Shown here: in pieces, positions 16,980-26,174 of the stretch
How the letters are laid out: every line of letters begins with the position of its first letter
How positions within the stretch are numbered: position 1 is the stretch's first letter
Assembly: GCF_001665575.1 (NCBI RefSeq)
Contig: NZ_LZSU01000051.1
Location: forward strand, 1 to 64,000
DNA from: Mycobacterium sp. 852013-51886_SCH5428379
Lineage (GTDB): Bacteria; Actinomycetota; Actinomycetes; Mycobacteriales; Mycobacteriaceae
DNA: 64,000 nt
Reading direction: 5' to 3'
Made by a program: the position numbers and the translations under genes
The notes under the pieces: model-generated
Seen by the model: the letters and a program-made list of their open reading frames with translations, nothing else
Told to the model about the DNA's origin: nothing
Databases searched by the model: none

Positions 16980-17173
16980 TGAAGATCGTCGTCGACCAGG
17001 ACAAGTGCGTGTCATCCGGACAGTGCGTGCTCAACGCCTCCGACGTCTTCGACCAGCGAGAAGACGACGGTGTGGTCGAACTGCTCGTCGACAGCCCCAC
17101 CACCGACCAGGAGCCGGACGTCCGCAATGCGGCAGCCGCCTGCCCGGCCCTGGCCATCCATCTCGAGGAGTGA
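16979..17173 (+). CDS. [3Fe-4S] ferredoxin (P450 partner)
   Basis: A 64-residue ferredoxin. Three cysteines are in place for a [3Fe-4S] cluster: Cys10 and Cys16 in CVSSGQC and Cys55 in ACPALAI; the central Cys of a 4Fe-4S site is replaced within the C-x5-C loop. Ferredoxins of this size encoded directly before a P450 pass electrons to it. The ATG overlaps the TetR stop, and the P450 start follows after 4 bases, so the three genes form one translational unit. Confidence 0.9.
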   Translation: MKIVVDQDKCVSSGQCVLNASDVFDQREDDGVVELLVDSPTTDQEPDVRNAAAACPALAIHLEE

Positions 17174-17177
17174 ATAC

Positions 17178-18425
17178 GTGTCGGACACTTTGACCGGAGC
17201 AGCACAGGCTTCCCCGGAGACCCCAGAGGTCCCGGAGTACCCGATGGAGCGCGACGCGCGGTGCCCGTTCGCGCCGCCGCGGCAGATGCTCGAGACGACC
17301 ACGACGAAACCCCTGTCGCGGGTGCGCATCTGGAACGGCACCACGCCGTGGCTGATCACCGGTCACTCGGTCGCCCGCGAACTGTTCGCCGACTCCCGCG
17401 TCAGCGTCGACGACCGGATCGAGGGCTTCCCGCACTGGAACGAACACATGCTCTCCACCGTTGACAAGCGGCCGCGTTCGGTGTTCACCTCAGATGCCGA
17501 AGAGCACACCAGGTTCCGCCGGATGCTGTCCAAGCCGTTCACATTCCGCCGGGTGGAGAATCTGCGGCCGGTGATCCAGCAGGTGACCGACGAATGCATC
17601 GACGCGATCCTGGCCGGTCCCCAGCCGGCCGACATGGTGGCCAAACTCGCCCTTCCCGTGCCCACCAAGGTGATATCGGACATGCTCGGCGTCCCCTACG
17701 AGGATCACGAGTTCTTCCAGGAACACGCCAACGCCGGACTTGCCCGCTTCGCCGCCGCGGACGCCATGCAAAAGGGTGCGATGAGCCTGCACCAGTACCT
17801 GATCAACCTCGTCGAGGAGAAGCAGAAGAACCCGGCCGAGGATGCGGTGTCCGACCTCGCCGAGCGCGTCACCGCCGGCGAGATCAGCGTCAAGGAGGCC
17901 GCGCAGTTGGGCACCGGTCTGCTGATCGCCGGCCACGAGACCACCGCCAACATGATCGGCATCGGCATCCTCGCGCTGCTGGAGAACCCCGAGCAAGCCG
18001 ACTTCCTGCGTGAGGCAGACGATCCCAAGGTCATCGCCAACGCCGTCGAGGAGTTGATGCGCTATCTGTCGATCATCCAGAACGGACAGCGCCGCGTCGC
18101 GCTCGACGACATCGAGATCGCGGGGGAGACGATCCGCGCCGGCGAGGGCATCATCATCGATCTCGCCCCGGCAAACTGGGATGCCCAGGCCTATCCCGAA
18201 CCCGACAAGCTGAACCTGAGCCGCGACGCCGGAGCGCAACTCGGCTTCGGGTACGGCCGCCACCAGTGCGTCGGTCAGCAGCTCGCCCGTGCCGAACTGC
18301 AGATCGTGTTCCATACGCTGCTGCGCCGCATCCCCACGATGCGCCTCGCGGTCCCGCTCGACGAGGTGCCGTTCAAACACGACCGCCTCGCCTACGGCGT
18401 TTACGAACTTCCCGTGACCTGGTAA
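17178..18425 (+). CDS. Cytochrome P450
   Basis: A 415-residue bacterial class I P450. The I-helix oxygen-activation motif is AGHETT (251-256), an ExxR appears in the K-helix as EELMRYL, and the haem loop is FGYGRHQCVGQQLA with ligand Cys364. The N-terminus begins with an acidic/proline-rich lead and MERDARCPFAPP, as in the CYP105-like group. GTG start with GAGGAG upstream. A cognate ferredoxin precedes it; a ferredoxin reductase gene is not in the window. It probably hydroxylates the cyclic substrate of this array. Confidence 0.92.
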   Translation: MSDTLTGAAQASPETPEVPEYPMERDARCPFAPPRQMLETTTTKPLSRVRIWNGTTPWLITGHSVARELFADSRVSVDDRIEGFPHWNEHMLSTVDKRPRSVFTSDAEEHTRFRRMLSKPFTFRRVENLRPVIQQVTDECIDAILAGPQPADMVAKLALPVPTKVISDMLGVPYEDHEFFQEHANAGLARFAAADAMQKGAMSLHQYLINLVEEKQKNPAEDAVSDLAERVTAGEISVKEAAQLGTGLLIAGHETTANMIGIGILALLENPEQADFLREADDPKVIANAVEELMRYLSIIQNGQRRVALDDIEIAGETIRAGEGIIIDLAPANWDAQAYPEPDKLNLSRDAGAQLGFGYGRHQCVGQQLARAELQIVFHTLLRRIPTMRLAVPLDEVPFKHDRLAYGVYELPVTW

Positions 18426-18459
18426 CAGGCCGTCTCACAGCCCGATTGGAGTGCCAAAG

Positions 18460-19629
18460 ATGTCAGCCCCCAGCACCACCCTCTATCCCCCCGAAGGTTT
18501 CGGTGCCCCGAAGCACCGGCACGGCCACTCCACCGGAGCGGTGACCGGTCTGCCGGCCGATACCGAGATCTTCTCCGCCGACAACCACATCTCCGTGGCC
18601 GACGACATCTTCTACGACCGCTTCCCCGAGGAGCTCAAGGGCGCCGCACCGCGCATCTGGTACGAGGACGGTGCCTACATGGTCGGCATGAAGGGCAAGG
18701 CCTGGACCGGAGGTGACTTCGGCCGCGTCCTGATGCAGTACGACGACCTCGCCGGTGCCGCCTCGAACAACATCGACGCCCGCATCCGCGAACTCAAAGA
18801 GGACGGCATCGACAAGGAACTCGCGTTCCCAAATGCCGTCCTCGCCCTTTTCCACTACCCCGACAAGTCGCTGCGTGAGCGGGTGTTCCGGATTTACAAC
18901 GAGCACATCGCCGATCTGCAGGAGCGGTCCAACGGCCACTTCTACGGCGTCGGGCTGATCAACTGGTGGGACCCCAAAGGGACCCGTAGCACCATCGAAG
19001 AACTGAAGTCGTTGGGGCTCAAGACGTTCCTGCTCCCGCTCAACCCCGGCAAGGACGACGAGGGCAACATCTACGATTACGGCAGCACCGCGATGGACGC
19101 GGTGTGGGACGAGATCGAGGCGGCCGGACTGCCGGTCAGCCACCACATCGGCGAGACCCCGCCGAAGACGCCGTGCCAGAACAACAGCGTTGTGGTCGGC
19201 ATGATGGTCAACGTCGACTCGTTCCGTGAGCAGTTCGCCAAGTACGTGTTCTCCGGCATCCTCGACCGGCACCCGAGCCTGAAGATCGGCTGGTTCGAGG
19301 GTGGCATCGCCTGGGTGCCCACAGCGCTGCAGGACGCCGAGCACATGCTGGCGTCCTACCGGCACATGTTCAATCACGAACTGCAGCATCCGGTCCGGCA
19401 CTACTGGGACAACCACATGAGCGCCTCGTTCATGGTCGACCCGCTCGGTCTGCAGCTGATCGACCGTATCGGTGTGGACAACGTGATGTGGTCGAGCGAC
19501 TACCCGCACAACGAATCCACGTTCGGGTACTCGGAGAAGTCGCTGGCCACCGTCGTCGAGGCGGTCGGTCCGGAGAACGCGACGAAGATCGTGTCCACCA
19601 ACGTGCAGAAGTTCCTCGGGTTGGCATGA
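18460..19629 (+). CDS. Amidohydrolase family 2 protein (PF04909)
   Basis: A 389-residue TIM-barrel metal-dependent hydrolase/decarboxylase. The metal site begins with SADNHIS near residue 44; SHHIGE, a mid-barrel His, and SDYPHNES near the C-terminus (metal/catalytic Asp) are family signatures. Members act as aromatic-acid decarboxylases or ring hydrolases. ATG chosen with GGAG 8 bases upstream; a GTG 9 bases earlier lies on that ribosome-binding site. The stop overlaps the next gene by 4 nt. A second member of the family is encoded at 44180-45478. Confidence 0.82.
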   Translation: MSAPSTTLYPPEGFGAPKHRHGHSTGAVTGLPADTEIFSADNHISVADDIFYDRFPEELKGAAPRIWYEDGAYMVGMKGKAWTGGDFGRVLMQYDDLAGAASNNIDARIRELKEDGIDKELAFPNAVLALFHYPDKSLRERVFRIYNEHIADLQERSNGHFYGVGLINWWDPKGTRSTIEELKSLGLKTFLLPLNPGKDDEGNIYDYGSTAMDAVWDEIEAAGLPVSHHIGETPPKTPCQNNSVVVGMMVNVDSFREQFAKYVFSGILDRHPSLKIGWFEGGIAWVPTALQDAEHMLASYRHMFNHELQHPVRHYWDNHMSASFMVDPLGLQLIDRIGVDNVMWSSDYPHNESTFGYSEKSLATVVEAVGPENATKIVSTNVQKFLGLA

Positions 19630-20894
19630 GAACGTCCACGCAATCCGGCGTCACCCAGATCGCCCGGACCGGATACACGTGGCTGGACATCCCCGCCGAA
19701 CCCGATCTGGACCGGATGCGTCGCGAGGTCGGTGCGCGGTTGCACGCCGCGATGACCGAACAGGGCGTGGACGCGCTGGTACTGCTGGGCAACGGCAGCG
19801 TCATGTACGCCACCGGCATCAGCTGGCCGCTGGCGGACGCGGGGCTGTCCCACGTCGAGCGCCCGGTGGCGGTCGTGCTGGCCGACGATCCATACCCGCA
19901 CCTGTTCCTGCCGTTCCGCGAGGGTGCGGTCATGGAATCCGGCCTGCCCGACGATCATCTGCACGGACCGGTGTACCTCGAATTCGACGAGGGGGTGGCC
20001 GAGTTCGGCAGGATCCTGGCCGGACTCATCCCGTCCGGGGCGGCGATCGCCACCGACGAACTGACCGGGGCGATGCGACGGGCCGGCACCGCGCTGTTCC
20101 CGAGCGCGCCGGTCGACGCCGCCCCGGTGGTCGGTGCGGCGAAGCTGGTCAAGACGATCGACCAGATCGCCTGCGTCCGGCGCGCCTGCCAGATCACCGA
20201 GGAAGCCGTCGCGGAGATCCAGCGGTCACTGGCACCGGGCGCGCGGCAGATCGATCTGTCCGCCGAATTCGTGCGTCGCGCCTTCGAACTCGGCGCCACG
20301 ACAAACATGTTCGATTCCATCTGGCAGGTCATGCCGGCGTCGAAGGCCGAGGGCACCTGGACCACCACCGGTGATCTCGCGCTGCCCCTACTGACGACGG
20401 AGCGGGAGCTGGCACGCGGTGACGTGCTGTGGACCGACGTCTCCATCGCCTATCAGGGCTACTGCTCCGACCACGGCCGGACCTGGATCGTCGGACAGGA
20501 TCCGACGCCGGCGCAGCAGGCGCAGTTCGAGAAGTGGGCCCAGATCGTGGACGCCGTGCTGGCGGTGACCAAGGCCGGCGCCACCTGCGGCGACCTCGGG
20601 CGTGCGGCGACCGCGGCGGCCGGCGGCGAGAAGCCGTGGCTCCCACACTTCTACCTGGGACACGGCATCGGCACGAACGCCGCCGAGATGCCCATGATCG
20701 GAACGGATCTCGGGCAGGAGTGGGACGACAACTTCGTCTTCCCGGACGGCATGCTGCTGGTGTTCGAGCCCACCGTGTGGGAAGACGGCACGGGCGGCTA
20801 CCGCGGCGAGGAGATCGTGGTGGTCACCGAGGGCGGCTGGATGCCGCTGACCTCCTATCCGTACGACCCGTATGAGGTGCCCAGTGGGAATTGA
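19626..20894 (+). CDS. M24 family metallopeptidase (Xaa-Pro aminopeptidase-like)
   Basis: A 422-residue pita-bread-fold protein: an N-terminal creatinase-like domain (about 1-180) and a C-terminal M24 domain. All five metal ligands are visible: Asp271 and Asp282 (DVSIAYQGYCSD), His346 in GHGIGT, Glu381 in FEP and Glu395/396 in RGEEIV. It is thus expected to be a working dinuclear metal hydrolase, cleaving a peptide or another amide. The ATG overlaps the amidohydrolase stop. It is followed directly by a second M24-fold gene. An amidase role in a catabolic pathway is more likely than housekeeping peptidase (inference). Confidence 0.83.
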   Translation: MRTSTQSGVTQIARTGYTWLDIPAEPDLDRMRREVGARLHAAMTEQGVDALVLLGNGSVMYATGISWPLADAGLSHVERPVAVVLADDPYPHLFLPFREGAVMESGLPDDHLHGPVYLEFDEGVAEFGRILAGLIPSGAAIATDELTGAMRRAGTALFPSAPVDAAPVVGAAKLVKTIDQIACVRRACQITEEAVAEIQRSLAPGARQIDLSAEFVRRAFELGATTNMFDSIWQVMPASKAEGTWTTTGDLALPLLTTERELARGDVLWTDVSIAYQGYCSDHGRTWIVGQDPTPAQQAQFEKWAQIVDAVLAVTKAGATCGDLGRAATAAAGGEKPWLPHFYLGHGIGTNAAEMPMIGTDLGQEWDDNFVFPDGMLLVFEPTVWEDGTGGYRGEEIVVVTEGGWMPLTSYPYDPYEVPSGN

Positions 20895-22017
20895 CATCGA
20901 GGCCGACGGCAAGGCGCTGCGCTACAGCCGCCGGGAGCGCGCCCTGGCGCAGATGGAGGCACACGACCTCGACGTGCTGGTCCTCGGCCGGCAGGCCAAC
21001 GTCCGCTACATCTCCGGAGCCCCCCAGCTGTGGGTGGTGGGCACCCGCCCGTTCGGACCGATCTGCTCGTTCGTGCGCGCGACCGGTGACATCCACCTCA
21101 ACAGCACGTGGGACGAGGGCATCCCCGAGGAGATCCCGCACGAGCACCTGTACGGATTCGCCTGGAATCCGATGACACTGGTCGGCATCATGCAGGGCAT
21201 CAACGGCGCCGACACCGCGCGCCGGGTCGGAACCGACGCGCTGACACCGACATTCGCCAAGCTGCTGCCGATGGTCTTTCCGAACGCCGAACTCGTCGAC
21301 GCCGAACAGGCCATGCGGGCCGCGCGCCGGATCAAGACCACCGAGGAGGTGGCGGCGTTGCGCCGGGCGCTGACGGTCGCCGAGGAGGGGCTGGCGGCCG
21401 GTGTCGCCGCCTTGGCTCCCGGGGTCACCGAAAAGTCCCTCGCCGGTGCGGTGCTCGAGGCCGAGGCGGCCGGCGGGGTGAGCACCCCGGCGACCCAGGA
21501 CGCGGCCTGGGTGACCTCCAAGGAGCATCCGTGGCGCCGCGCCGAGGGCGCCGGGCTGGTGCGCGAGGGCGACCTGGTGGCGCTGTCGGCGGGAGTGCTG
21601 GCGGACGGATACGTGGCCGAGGTGGCGCGGACGCTCTACGTCGGAGAACCGACCGACGCCGTGCGCGCGCTGTATCGCCGGCGGGACGACCTGTGGGAAA
21701 GACTGATCGACGCATGTCGGCCCGGCGTGGCCACCAGTGCGCTGCTCGACGCCTACGAGCAGGCGGGGGAGCCGCTGCCGGCGATGCCGGTGGCGCATGG
21801 GCTCGGCCTCGGATTCGACCCGCCGGTGGTCTCACCGGGGCTGCGGGCGACCGCGGAGGCCGAGATCCTCGAGCCCGGCATGGTGCTCGCGGTCACCGCC
21901 TACGTCTGGGAGGCGGGCGTCGGCGCGGCGCTCACCCGCGACGCGGTGCTGATCACCGCCGACGGCGCGGAGATCCTGTCCAGCGTCCCGGCGTACGGCG
22001 AGGCCGTTCGTGGTTGA
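20884..22017 (+). CDS. M24-fold protein lacking metal ligands (pseudo-peptidase or creatinase-like)
   Basis: A 377-residue protein with the same two-domain fold as its upstream neighbour (N-terminal RYSRRERALAQM, NVRYISGAPQLW). The M24 metal ligands are largely gone. The Asp-x10-Asp pair reads as SAGVLADGYVAE, the Glu-Pro motif as VTAYVWE, and the final Glu region as ALTRDAVLI; only the His of AHGLGLG remains. Creatinase uses this fold without metal, so a metal-free hydrolase or a regulatory subunit of the active neighbour are both possible. GTG at 20884 is preferred; an ATG at 20872 is in frame. It overlaps the genes on both sides. Confidence 0.78.
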   Translation: MGIDIEADGKALRYSRRERALAQMEAHDLDVLVLGRQANVRYISGAPQLWVVGTRPFGPICSFVRATGDIHLNSTWDEGIPEEIPHEHLYGFAWNPMTLVGIMQGINGADTARRVGTDALTPTFAKLLPMVFPNAELVDAEQAMRAARRIKTTEEVAALRRALTVAEEGLAAGVAALAPGVTEKSLAGAVLEAEAAGGVSTPATQDAAWVTSKEHPWRRAEGAGLVREGDLVALSAGVLADGYVAEVARTLYVGEPTDAVRALYRRRDDLWERLIDACRPGVATSALLDAYEQAGEPLPAMPVAHGLGLGFDPPVVSPGLRATAEAEILEPGMVLAVTAYVWEAGVGAALTRDAVLITADGAEILSSVPAYGEAVRG

Positions 22018-22948
22018 TCGGCCTTCGCCGGAGGAGATCGTCCTCTACGCCAAGGATCCGACGACGAAGATCGCGACGATCACCTTCAACCGTCCCGAGT
22101 TCCTGAACGCACCGACCTCGGCGGCGCGGCTGCGGTACGCAGATCTGCTGCGGGGCGCCAGCGTCGACGACGACGTCAAGGTCGTGGTGATCCGCGGTGT
22201 CGGCGACAACCTCGGCAGCGGTGCCGATCTGCCCGACTTCATGGCGAGCACCGACGAGGACCGCCTCGCCGAACTGCGCGTCGACGACCCGGAGGTGGCC
22301 TATCCGCCCAAGGGTTCGTTCCGGCACGGCGCCACGATGGGCGCGTGGTACGCCAACGTGGCGGCCGGCAACCGCGCGCTGCAGGAGCTGAAGAAGATCA
22401 GCATCGTCGAGGCGAAGGGCTACTGCTACGGCTGGCACTTCTATCAGTGTGCCGACGCGGACATGGTCATCTCCAGTGACGACGCGCTGTTCGGCCATCC
22501 GTCGTTCCGGTACTACGGGTGGGGTCCGCGGATGTGGACCTGGGTGCTGACCATGGGGCTGCGGCCGTTCCAGGAGATGGTGTTCACCGGCCGGCCGTTC
22601 ACCGCCGACGAGATGAAGGACTGCAACTTCGTCAACAAGGTGGTGCCTCGCGATCAACTCGAGGACGAGGTGGCCAAGTACGCGTCCGCGTGTGCCCGGA
22701 ACCGGCCGGTGGACAGCGTGTTTCAGCAGAAGATGTTCTTCGAGGTGGTCAAGCAGTTCCAGGGTGAGTACCTGGGCAGCGTGCTGTCCGCGGTGTTCGA
22801 ATCCCTCGGTGGGACGGTCCGTCCGGACGCCGGCGACTTCATGCTCGGCGACGCGATCGACGCCGGACTCGCCGACGCCGTCAACGACAACGACGCGAAG
22901 TTCCCGCCGGAGTTCCGGCTCAGCAAGTCCAGAAGGCAGGCGGAATGA
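22010..22948 (+). CDS. Enoyl-CoA hydratase/isomerase family protein
   Basis: A 312-residue crotonase-fold protein, longer than the usual ~260 residues. The CoA-binding/oxyanion part is present in modified form (VVIRGVGDNLGSGADLPDF, then AKGYCYGWHFYQCADADM, where the second oxyanion Gly lies). DDALFGHP and TGRPFTADEM are family-like. Substrate unknown; it may hydrate, isomerise or hydrolyse a cyclic acyl-CoA made by the CoA-transferase encoded next. The GTG start overlaps the M24 gene by 8 bases; the stop overlaps the CoA-transferase ATG (ATGA). Confidence 0.82.
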   Translation: MVDRPSPEEIVLYAKDPTTKIATITFNRPEFLNAPTSAARLRYADLLRGASVDDDVKVVVIRGVGDNLGSGADLPDFMASTDEDRLAELRVDDPEVAYPPKGSFRHGATMGAWYANVAAGNRALQELKKISIVEAKGYCYGWHFYQCADADMVISSDDALFGHPSFRYYGWGPRMWTWVLTMGLRPFQEMVFTGRPFTADEMKDCNFVNKVVPRDQLEDEVAKYASACARNRPVDSVFQQKMFFEVVKQFQGEYLGSVLSAVFESLGGTVRPDAGDFMLGDAIDAGLADAVNDNDAKFPPEFRLSKSRRQAE

Positions 22949-25350
22949 CGTCCCCCAGTGCGCCCCTGACCGGTATGCGCATCGTCGACCTGTCGACGGG
23001 GATCGCCGGCGCCTACTGCACGAAGCTACTGGCCGACGGCGGTGCCGAGATCGTCAAAGTCGAACCACCGCAGGGTGATCCGCTGCGCGGCTGGTCCGCC
23101 TCGGGCGCGGACACCGGCACCGAAGGCGCCCTGTTCAGCTTCCTGTCCGGTGGTAAGCACAGCGTCGTCGCCGAGTCGGGGGATCAGACGTTCGTCGACG
23201 ACCTGCTGGCCTCCGCCGACGCCGTCGTCTGGTCGCGTGGTTCGACCATCGCCGAACATCCGCGTTTCGCCCCCGCCGCCGTCCACCGCCGCCACCCCAC
23301 ACTGACCGTCGCGGCGATCACGCCGTTCGGGCTGGACGGGCCATGGGCCGGCCGGCCCGCCACGGAGTTCACGCTGCAGGCCTGGTCGGGCGGCATCGTC
23401 GGGCTGGGCCGGGGTTCGGCCGACCGGGCGCCGGTGTTCGTCGGCGGGCAGGTCGGTGAGTACCTGGCGGGGGCGTACGCCGCCGTCGCGCTGCTGGCCA
23501 GCCGTCGACGTGGCGTCGGTGAGGTGATCGACCTGTCGATGCTGGAGACCCAGGTGTTGGGCTTGACGTACTACCCGGTGACCTACCACCAGATGCTCGG
23601 GCGTCCGTGGCGCGACGCCCGCAGGCTGACGGTCCCGGGAATCGCGCGCGCCAAGGACGGTCTCGTCGACGTGGGCTGCGGTACCGCCCAGCAGTGGTTC
23701 GACCTGTGCGCGATGACCGGACACGAGGAGTGGATCGACGAGACCTCCACGCTCACCATCACCCAGCAGGCCAACGAGAAGGCCGACGAGCTGTACGCCT
23801 GGGTCGCCGACCAGACCGTTGACGAGATCCGGGATCTGGCGACGGCCTTCCGCATCCCGAACGCCCCGGTCGCCAACGGGGAGAACGTCACCGGCCTCGA
23901 TCATTTCGCCGAACGCGGATCGTTCGTCACCAATCCGCGCGACGGTTTCACCCAGCCGGGTCCGCCCTACCGGCTCGACCCCGCGGTGCTGCGGGCGCCG
24001 GAACCGGCCCCGCGCCTCGGCGAGCACACCGACCTCTACCGCCGAAATGAACAAACGGGTGAGGAAAAGCCCCGTTTCGGCACCGAAACGTCCGTTTCGG
24101 CGCCGTGTGCGTTGCCGTTCGAGGGGTTGCGTGTCCTCGACTTGACGACATTCTGGGCCGGTCCGTCGTGCACCCACATCATGGCGCTGCTCGGGGCGGA
24201 GGTCATCCACGTCGAATCGACCCGGCGTCCCGACGGCACCCGGCTGATCGCGGGCATACCGGTCAGCGAGGAAGCGTGGTGGGAACGCTCGCCGATCTTC
24301 TCGGGGCTCAACACCAACAAGAAGGGGATCACGCTCGACCTGGGCACCGACCGGGGTCGCGAGCTGCTCAAACGCTTCATCGCGACCGCCGACGTGGTGG
24401 TCGAGAACTTCACCCCCCGGGTGATGGACCAGATCGGCCTCGACTTCGCCGCGGTGCGCGCGCTGCGTCCCGACGCGATCCTGGTGCGCATGCCCGGCTT
24501 CGGTCTCGACGGTCCGTGGCGGGACAACCCGGCGTTCGCCTACGTCATCGAGGCGGCTGCGGGTATCAGCTGGCTCACCGGCTACCCCGATCGCAACCCC
24601 TACGAACCGTATTCGGTGGGCGATCCGAACGCCGGGATTCACGCCGCACACGGGCTGCTGCTGGCGCTGGAGCACCGCCGCCGCACCGGTGAGGGTGTGC
24701 TCGTCGAGGCGGCGATGGTCGACGCCGCGCTCAACGTGGCCGCCGAGCAGGTGATCGAGTACACCGCCTACGGTGCGCTGTTGCGCCGCGACGGCAACCG
24801 CGGACCGACCGCCGCACCGCAGAACCTATACCGCAGCAGGGGCACAGACGAGTTCGGTCGCGAGGACTGCTGGGTGGCCATCGCCGTGCAGACCGACGCC
24901 CAGTGGCATGCGCTGCGCGCAGCGCTCGGCGGCCCCGAATGGGCCGCGGACCCGGCGCTGGACACCGCGGCGGGACGACGCGCCCACCACGACGCGATCG
25001 ACAAGCGTCTCGGCCAGTGGTGCAGCGAGCGGTCCGGTGACGAGATCATCGAAACCCTCTGGGGCGCAGGCATTCCGGTCGCCAAGGTGATGCAACCGCA
25101 CCGGCAGGTCGAGTTGCCGCAACTCGCCCACCGCGAATTCTTCGAAATGGTCGGCCATCCGGTCAACGACGACGCCCTGCACAGTGCGCTGCCGTTCCGG
25201 ATGTCCGCCGGCCCGGACCGCTTCCACCGCGAGCCCGCACCGTTGCTCGGCCAGCACAACGACGAGCTGCTCACCGAACTCGGGCTGTCCCGCGACGAAA
25301 TCGACAAGCTGGAAGCCGACGGGATCATCGGTCACCGGCCGCCGCGCTGA
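22945..25350 (+). CDS. Double-length CaiB/BaiF family CoA-transferase
   Basis: An 801-residue fusion of two class III CoA-transferase units (about 1-365 and 390-795), joined by a linker rich in Glu, Lys and Ser. Each unit has the N-terminal family signature: LSTGIAGAYCTKLLADGGAE and LTTFWAGPSCTHIMALLGAE. The catalytic Asp that carries the acyl group is present only in the second unit (Asp560 in VGDPNAG); the equivalent in the first is Gln169 in GGQVGEY. It should move CoA onto a carboxylic acid of the pathway, with one functional active-site Asp per chain. ATG coupled to the hydratase stop. Confidence 0.87.
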   Translation: MTSPSAPLTGMRIVDLSTGIAGAYCTKLLADGGAEIVKVEPPQGDPLRGWSASGADTGTEGALFSFLSGGKHSVVAESGDQTFVDDLLASADAVVWSRGSTIAEHPRFAPAAVHRRHPTLTVAAITPFGLDGPWAGRPATEFTLQAWSGGIVGLGRGSADRAPVFVGGQVGEYLAGAYAAVALLASRRRGVGEVIDLSMLETQVLGLTYYPVTYHQMLGRPWRDARRLTVPGIARAKDGLVDVGCGTAQQWFDLCAMTGHEEWIDETSTLTITQQANEKADELYAWVADQTVDEIRDLATAFRIPNAPVANGENVTGLDHFAERGSFVTNPRDGFTQPGPPYRLDPAVLRAPEPAPRLGEHTDLYRRNEQTGEEKPRFGTETSVSAPCALPFEGLRVLDLTTFWAGPSCTHIMALLGAEVIHVESTRRPDGTRLIAGIPVSEEAWWERSPIFSGLNTNKKGITLDLGTDRGRELLKRFIATADVVVENFTPRVMDQIGLDFAAVRALRPDAILVRMPGFGLDGPWRDNPAFAYVIEAAAGISWLTGYPDRNPYEPYSVGDPNAGIHAAHGLLLALEHRRRTGEGVLVEAAMVDAALNVAAEQVIEYTAYGALLRRDGNRGPTAAPQNLYRSRGTDEFGREDCWVAIAVQTDAQWHALRAALGGPEWAADPALDTAAGRRAHHDAIDKRLGQWCSERSGDEIIETLWGAGIPVAKVMQPHRQVELPQLAHREFFEMVGHPVNDDALHSALPFRMSAGPDRFHREPAPLLGQHNDELLTELGLSRDEIDKLEADGIIGHRPPR

Positions 25351-25367
25351 CTGGTTGACTGCACGGT

Positions 25368-26174
25368 ATGGCCCTCACCCCGTCGGACATCATGCTCACC
25401 GGCCGGATCGCCGTCGTCACCGGCGGCGGCACCGGCATCGGACGCGGAATCGCCGCGGCCTTCGCGGCATTCGGCGCCCGCGTGTCGATCTGGGAACGAA
25501 ACGCCGACACCTGCGCAGCCGCCGCCGAGGCGATCGGCGGCCTCGGCGTCGTCACCGACGTCCGCGATTCCGGTCAGGTGGCCGCGGCCCTGGAGCGCAC
25601 CGAGGCGGAACTGGGCACCCCGACCATCCTCGTGAACAACGCCGGCGGCACGTTCTCCTCCCCGCTGCTGGAGACCAGCGAGAACGCCTGGGATGCGCTG
25701 TACCGGGCGAACCTCAAACACGTGCTGTCGTGTACGCAGCAGGTGTCCCAGCGCATCGTCTCGGCCGGGCTGGGCGGCAGCGTCATCAACGTGACCTCGA
25801 TCGAGGGCGTGCGGGCCGCACCCGGATACGCGGCGTACGCCGCCGCGAAGGCGGGCGTCGTCAACTACACCAAGACCGCCGCGTTCGAACTCGCCCCGCA
25901 CGGCATCCGGGTCAACGCCCTGGCGCCCGACGTCATCGTCACCGAGGGCCTGCTGGCGCTGTCGCCGGGCGGTCTGCCCGCGGGCATCGGTGACGCGATC
26001 CCGATGGGCCGGCCCGGCAGTGTCGACGAGATCGCCGGTGCCGCGGTGTTTCTGGCCTCGGACCTGTCGAGTTACCTCACCGGCCAGACGCTGCACGTGG
26101 ACGGCGGAACGCACGCGGCCGGCGGCTGGTACCGCCATCCGCAGACCGGTGCGGCCACGCTGGGCCCGGGTTAG
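25368..26174 (+). CDS. SDR family oxidoreductase
   Basis: A 268-residue classical SDR: GGGTGIGRGI, NNAGG, Ser in NVTSIEG, YAAAK and a C-terminal DGGTHAAGG. It closes the plus-strand array, 17 bases after the CoA-transferase, and its stop shares the TTAG tetranucleotide with the convergent epimerase gene. No strong ribosome-binding site precedes the ATG; a second in-frame ATG lies 21 bases later. Likely a 3-hydroxyacyl-CoA or cyclic alcohol dehydrogenase. Confidence 0.83.
   Translation: MALTPSDIMLTGRIAVVTGGGTGIGRGIAAAFAAFGARVSIWERNADTCAAAAEAIGGLGVVTDVRDSGQVAAALERTEAELGTPTILVNNAGGTFSSPLLETSENAWDALYRANLKHVLSCTQQVSQRIVSAGLGGSVINVTSIEGVRAAPGYAAYAAAKAGVVNYTKTAAFELAPHGIRVNALAPDVIVTEGLLALSPGGLPAGIGDAIPMGRPGSVDEIAGAAVFLASDLSSYLTGQTLHVDGGTHAAGGWYRHPQTGAATLGPG

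Noticed and set aside
23026..24675. A 549-codon antisense frame in the CoA-transferase gene
   Set aside because: No recognisable domain; the sense frame has both CoA-transferase units.
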